A stretch of DNA of 9,742 nucleotides, taken from assembly GCA_031279675.1 (NCBI GenBank), contig JAITIB010000004.1:1-9742 (forward strand). The letters run 5' to 3'. Each line of letters begins with the position of its first letter. Position 1 is the stretch's first letter. The DNA is from Puniceicoccales bacterium. GTDB lineage: Bacteria; Verrucomicrobiota; Verrucomicrobiia; Opitutales; UBA953. The translations under genes were made by a program, and so were the position numbers. The notes beneath the pieces are model-generated. The model was given only the letters and a program-made list of their open reading frames with translations. It had not been told where the DNA came from and made no database searches. Positions 7,112 through 9,742 of this stretch are shown here, piece after piece.

Positions 7112-7573
7112 ATGGCAGGCGGCGGCGGCGGCGAAGACGGCGAACCGGAATTTCAGGTTGCACCCCTGATCGACGTGCTCCTCGTGATGCTCATCTTTTT
7201 CATGAGCATCACCACGGCGCAGGTCCTCAAGATAGACAATGACATAACGCTCCCCCTCGCCCGCAACGGCGAGAAGCGCGACGACAAGGCTGCCGCGGGG
7301 CTCATCAACATTGGTTGGAAAGATGATCGTCCCCGTTACAAGCTCGACGACCGTCTCATTGAAAACACCGATGCCGAGACACCCACGCTTGAGGGCTCCA
7401 AGACCGGCATTATAGAGGAGCTCAAGAAGCGCAAGGGCACCAACGAAAAATTCCGCCTCCTTGTTCGCGCGGACAAAAACGTCCAGGTCCAATACGTCCG
7501 CAACGCCCTCAAGTGGGGTGGGGAGGCCGGGATCAGCAACATTGCCTTCTCAGGCGTTAACAACGAAAACTAA
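7112..7573 (+). CDS. exbD: ExbD/TolR family protein, first of two
   Basis: The product is 153 residues. The short N-terminus (Gly-rich, then EPEFQVAPLIDVLLVMLIFFM) contains the one membrane helix with the invariant proton-carrying Asp at residue 21, equivalent to Asp25 of E. coli ExbD. A periplasmic domain follows that ends in the usual alpha/beta fold (FRLLVRADKNVQVQYVRNAL), which dimerises and contacts the periplasmic partner. It lies 46 bases after exbB and has a good Shine-Dalgarno. The insertion with many charged residues around 50-95 (NGEKRDDKAAAG and following) is longer than in the second copy. The catalytic Asp and helix are intact, so the protein should be functional. Confidence 0.95.
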   Translation: MAGGGGGEDGEPEFQVAPLIDVLLVMLIFFMSITTAQVLKIDNDITLPLARNGEKRDDKAAAGLINIGWKDDRPRYKLDDRLIENTDAETPTLEGSKTGIIEELKKRKGTNEKFRLLVRADKNVQVQYVRNALKWGGEAGISNIAFSGVNNEN

Positions 7574-7583
7574 GCCTTTCCCC

Positions 7584-8036
7584 ATGCGACCACCCGAAAA
7601 CAAGCGAGGCGGCGACCTCGGATTTCAACTCGCCCCAATGATTGACGTCGTCTTTGTCATCATGCTCTTCTTCATGGTCATGGCTGGGGCCGTCAAGGTT
7701 GAGTTTGAGTTGAAAATCAAACTCCCGGGTGAGCCCACCCCCGCTGCCGAAGCCCAGGATTTGCCCGACGAACTCATCATTTCCGTGGCCCAGTCCGGAC
7801 AGGTCGCCATCAACGGCGACAATGTCGATACCCCCACCTCGGAACTCAAGGAGCTCCTCGCTCGCGCTGGCCGCAGCCGGGAGAACGCCGAGAATGCCAA
7901 GAACAAGCTCTTGATCGTCCTTGAGGCCGAGGAAACAGCGCGCTGGGACCGCATCATACAAGTCCTCGACACGCTTGCCCTCGCAAAAGCCAGTGAAAAC
8001 GTCACCTTTTCCGTCGGTGACGGCGATGGTTTGTAA
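7584..8036 (+). CDS. exbD: ExbD/TolR family protein, second of two
   Basis: The product is 150 residues from ATG 7584, ten bases after the previous stop. The frame is open further upstream, but starting there would overlap the first exbD deeply and displace the membrane helix. GFQLAPMIDVVFVIMLFFMVM is the membrane helix, with the proton-carrying Asp again at residue 21. The periplasmic part (DELIISVAQSGQVAINGDNV, then LLIVLEAEETARWDRIIQVLDTLALA) fits the ExbD fold closely. Sequence similarity to the first copy is strong in the helix and weak after it, so this is an old paralogous pair and not a recent duplication. It is the last gene of the operon. The two copies may form a heterodimer inside one ExbB pentamer. 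Confidence 0.95.
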   Translation: MRPPENKRGGDLGFQLAPMIDVVFVIMLFFMVMAGAVKVEFELKIKLPGEPTPAAEAQDLPDELIISVAQSGQVAINGDNVDTPTSELKELLARAGRSRENAENAKNKLLIVLEAEETARWDRIIQVLDTLALAKASENVTFSVGDGDGL

Positions 8037-8057
8037 TTGCGCTCCGCTCCGCCCGAA

Positions 8058-8084
8058 GCGCCCAAACCCTTTCCTCGTGGGCGC
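8058..8084. terminator. Weak hairpin between convergent genes, possible terminator
   Basis: GCGCCCA (8058-8064) pairs with TGGGCGC (8078-8084) around a 13-base loop, in the 60-base gap between the second exbD and the convergent substrate-binding protein gene. The place suits a shared terminator, but there is no T run on either side, so an intrinsic terminator is not shown. Confidence 0.3.
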
Positions 8085-8096
8085 CCGCCCTTGCCT

Positions 8097-9281
8097 TCAG
8101 GTTGCGTCGGGCGCGGGTGCTTGGGTTTGTGCGGTGGCGTCGCAGCACGAGTGCGCCTCGCCAAGTTCGCCCGGACTTGTCTTTGCGCCGGCACCGGTTG
8201 CGGTGCCAGCCGGCTTGTCGAGCTTCGGCGGTGTGTAACGGCGCACGGTCGCGTCGTCCAATCCGGGGAGGGCGGTGAAGGTGCGTGCGACGAGTTTTTC
8301 GATGTCCACATTTTTTGCGATGACACCGCTGCGGCGCAACGCGGTGGCGGCGGTGCGTGTGGCCTCGCGCCCGCCCTCGACGGAAGGCGCATAGTCGAGT
8401 TTCGACAACACGCGCGCGTTGATCTCGACGGACCCGGCGATGTGCTTGGCGGCGACGGCGAGCTCGGCAGTCTTGCGCGGATTTGCCTCAATCCATGCGG
8501 CGGCCTTCAGCACGGCGCGCGTGATTGCGGCGGCTGTCGCGGGATCTTCCCGGCTGAGCTTTCCGTTTACCACCATGACGCAGCAATACTCGTCCTTGTA
8601 GGGCGCGTCGGTGCCCTGGTTGACGATGGATTTGACCTCGCCGCTGGAGAGCAGGATTTCGGCGATGGGATCGGAGAGCGCGATGGCATCCACTTCCCTT
8701 TTGTCGAGCGCAAGCTTGAGTTCCGCCACCGGGAATGGCCGCCACTCGACATCGCGCCGGATATCGCAACCGTTGTCACTGGCGACGCGTGCCGCAAACA
8801 CCCAGGGGCTGCTGCCGAGGCCGGGGACGCCGATGCGTTTCCCCTTCAAGTCGGCGCCCGTTTTGATGGGTGAGTTCTTGGGCGCAAGTATGTGCAGGCA
8901 GCCGCGGTGGATGCCTGCGGTGAACCGCGCGTCGAGCCCCTGTTCGATTGGCTTGAGGTAGTTCATGACGAGCCCCTGCGTCGCGGTGATGCGCCCGAAG
9001 GCGAGCCCCTCCTTGATGAAATTCCAGTCGCCGAGGACAAGTTCCGCGTCCAAGCCTTCTTCTTGGAAAAAGCCCTGCGACTTCGCGATGAATACCGTGG
9101 AGTCGCAAGTGCTGCCAACGTGCGCGATGGTGATCTTTTTCAGCGGGGCGCCCGGCGTTGCCGCCGCGTTGGCCTCGGCGTGTGCCAATGCCGGGACGAG
9201 TGCGAACAGGGCCATGGCGCCGTGGCGTTGAAACCGTGCGCGGACACGCCGGCAGAGAGTTGGGGAGGATTGTTTTTTCAT
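8097..9281 (-). CDS. Secreted ABC transporter substrate-binding protein (NitT/TauT-like)
   Basis: The product is 394 residues, starting at ATG 9281-9279. The frame is open further upstream, but this start gives a signal peptide: a basic region (CRRVRARFQRH), then GAMALFALVPALAHA, cleaved near residue 35. The mature part opens with ITIAHVGSTCDSTVFIAKSQ and GFFQEEGLDAELV, the typical first lobe of NMT1/TauA/SsuA-type binding proteins. DLKGKRIGVPGLGSSPWVFA (145-164) and VDAIALSDPIAEILL (197-211) follow in the usual order. Such proteins catch small organic or oxyanion ligands in the periplasm for an ABC importer; the ligand cannot be read here. Unusual points are Cys59, Cys128, Cys172, the pair Cys233-Cys234 (KDEYCC) and a low-complexity tail with HSCCD (378-381). 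The permease and ATPase genes are not adjacent on the downstream side, so this is an orphan binding protein or its partners lie elsewhere. Confidence 0.9.
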   Translation of the reverse strand: MKKQSSPTLCRRVRARFQRHGAMALFALVPALAHAEANAAATPGAPLKKITIAHVGSTCDSTVFIAKSQGFFQEEGLDAELVLGDWNFIKEGLAFGRITATQGLVMNYLKPIEQGLDARFTAGIHRGCLHILAPKNSPIKTGADLKGKRIGVPGLGSSPWVFAARVASDNGCDIRRDVEWRPFPVAELKLALDKREVDAIALSDPIAEILLSSGEVKSIVNQGTDAPYKDEYCCVMVVNGKLSREDPATAAAITRAVLKAAAWIEANPRKTAELAVAAKHIAGSVEINARVLSKLDYAPSVEGGREATRTAATALRRSGVIAKNVDIEKLVARTFTALPGLDDATVRRYTPPKLDKPAGTATGAGAKTSPGELGEAHSCCDATAQTQAPAPDAT

Positions 9282-9564
9282 GATATGGATGGATGTTCCT
9301 ATGTTTCTGGTGAAAGAATGATTCTGATGCATGAGGGTTGATTTCCCTTTTTGCAACACGAATCTTGGTATCCGCTCTAAAGAAGTAATCAATGGGGTTC
9401 TGAGAAATTTCCTAAACCATGCTCGAAAGGCATTTTTTCCGCTTGCATTTTCCCAGAAAAAGACATGCACTCTCCAATCATCGACACCACTGCGGAACGG
9501 TTCCAAGGCGGTGTGGATGACGACTCCGTCAAATCAACCTCAAAAATAGAAAACTCATACACTC
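9282..9564. other. Divergent intergenic region
   Basis: This 283-base AT-richer stretch separates the start of the minus-strand binding-protein gene from a plus-strand start at 9565. It holds short T/A tracts (for example at 9431-9438 and 9455-9461) and the dyad at 9478-9520. A 72-codon open frame at 9331-9549 shows no protein-like features. Promoters for both directions are expected here, but I could not fix a convincing -35/-10 pair. Confidence 0.5.
9478..9520. promoter_or_regulatory. 43-bp dyad centred at 9499, candidate operator
   Basis: The outer arms TCATCGACACC (9478-9488) and GGTGTGGATGA (9510-9520) match in 10 of 11 positions. The inner element GGAAC-G-GTTCC (9494-9504) is perfectly symmetric about the same centre, 9499. 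Two nested dyads with a common axis between divergent genes look more like a protein-binding operator than chance. As RNA it would be a long imperfect hairpin, and with no T run it would not be a terminator. Confidence 0.45.
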
Positions 9565-9742
9565 ATGAAAAACGTATCACTGAAAACGCGCCGTCTCAAC
9601 GACGCCACCGCAAGCGACGCCACCTCGGCGTTGAATTGCGTTACCCCCCCCCCCCCCCCCTACTAACTTATCAGGGAGGGAGTGGCGTCGGTGTGGCGCC
9701 AAACCAGTGTTTCTCGCAATGGCGTCGTTGTTGGCCGCAGGC
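9565..9742 (+). CDS. Start of a putative secreted protein gene interrupted by a C17 tract; candidate phase-variable gene, partial
   Basis: ATG 9565 opens a frame (MKNVSLKTRRLNDATASDAT, then SALNCVTPPPPPY) that ends at TAA 9664-9666 in the sequence given. It crosses a run of 17 C at 9644-9660. If the run had 16 C, the same start would read on through PTNLSGREWRRCGAKP and VFLAMASLLAAG to the window edge, which has the basic stretch and hydrophobic core of a signal peptide. If it had 18, a different open frame without such features is read. The gene is therefore either off in this isolate or miscounted in the homopolymer. The start has no Shine-Dalgarno, like most genes here. The family is unknown because only the start is visible; a large surface protein is a reasonable guess from the signal-like N-terminus. 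Confidence 0.4.
9598..9729. repeat. Direct and inverted CGACGCCAC repeats flanking the poly-C tract
   Basis: CGACGCCACC occurs at 9600-9609 and again at 9615-9624. Its complement GTGGCGTCG is at 9682-9690. AACGACGCC (9598-9606) is also matched by GGCGTCGTT at 9721-9729. The inverted copies bracket the C17 run, so the region could fold into alternative hairpins with the run in the loop. Confidence 0.5.
9644..9660 (+). repeat. C17 homopolymer tract
   Basis: Seventeen consecutive C follow GCGTTA within the first 100 bases after ATG 9565. Tracts of this length slip readily during replication and are typical of contingency loci, but they are also prone to sequencing miscounts. Frame analysis shows that length 17 leads to a stop within two codons, while 16 and 18 give open frames. 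Confidence 0.95.

Noticed and set aside
8037..8873. 278-codon plus-strand open frame opposite the substrate-binding protein
   Set aside because: The minus strand encodes a recognisable binding protein. The plus-strand translation is His/Arg/Gly-rich and begins immediately after the second exbD stop without features.
9331..9549. 72-codon plus-strand open frame in the divergent intergenic region
   Set aside because: It has no ribosome site or domain and crosses the dyad at 9478-9520. Regulatory DNA is the simpler reading.
1..9742. CRISPR array, tRNA, rRNA or insertion sequence
   Set aside because: I saw no regularly spaced repeats, no tRNA-like cloverleaf, no rRNA sequence, and no transposase or terminal inverted repeats.

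Overview
The window looks like a chromosomal stretch of a GC-rich Gram-negative bacterium, most likely Verrucomicrobiota (Opitutaceae-like). This placement is an inference. It rests on the combination of very large secreted TPR proteins in one operon with an ExbB and two ExbD proteins, the scarcity of Shine-Dalgarno sequences in front of obvious genes, and the general protein style. No rRNA or other marker gene is present to confirm it.

Layout. (1) Bases 1-1249 are the end of a prophage or phage-derived toxin cassette. They hold the C-terminal part of a Mu gp29/DUF935-like portal protein, a phage-type linker and an ADP-ribosyltransferase-like (R-S-E) toxin domain. The toxin domain is cut by an in-frame amber codon at 700-702, between its S-x-S and E-x-E motifs, and the same frame then stays open to 957. 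A small acidic protein follows (a positional candidate for an immunity protein), and a strong intrinsic terminator closes the unit. (2) Bases 1250-1613 are a non-coding or leader region. It contains a good Shine-Dalgarno plus ATG at 1458-1472 and a hairpin. (3) Bases 1614-8036 are a five-gene co-directional operon: a very large secreted TPR protein carrying a C-x2-C-x11-H-x8-C zinc-finger-like insert, a second smaller secreted TPR protein (ATGA overlap), ExbB/TolQ, and two consecutive ExbD/TolR proteins. No TonB gene is present. (4) A convergent minus-strand gene (8097-9281) encodes a secreted NitT/TauT-type ABC substrate-binding protein with unusual cysteines. Its permease and ATPase are not in the window. 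(5) Bases 9282-9742 hold a divergent intergenic region with a 43-bp dyad centred at 9499. After it comes the start of a plus-strand reading frame interrupted by a C17 homopolymer. A one-base change in that tract would join a start codon to a signal-peptide-like sequence, so this is a candidate phase-variable gene.

How the genes work together. The ExbB-ExbD-ExbD set should form an inner-membrane proton-driven motor, and the two exported TPR proteins are probably its periplasmic partners. One stator plus two ExbD proteins, with TPR partners and no TonB, is closer in plan to the AglRQS type of motor than to a standard TonB-ExbB-ExbD set; the actual task is unknown. The most novel points are the amber-split toxin with its candidate immunity gene, the zinc-finger insert in a periplasmic TPR protein, and the poly-C switch at the right edge.
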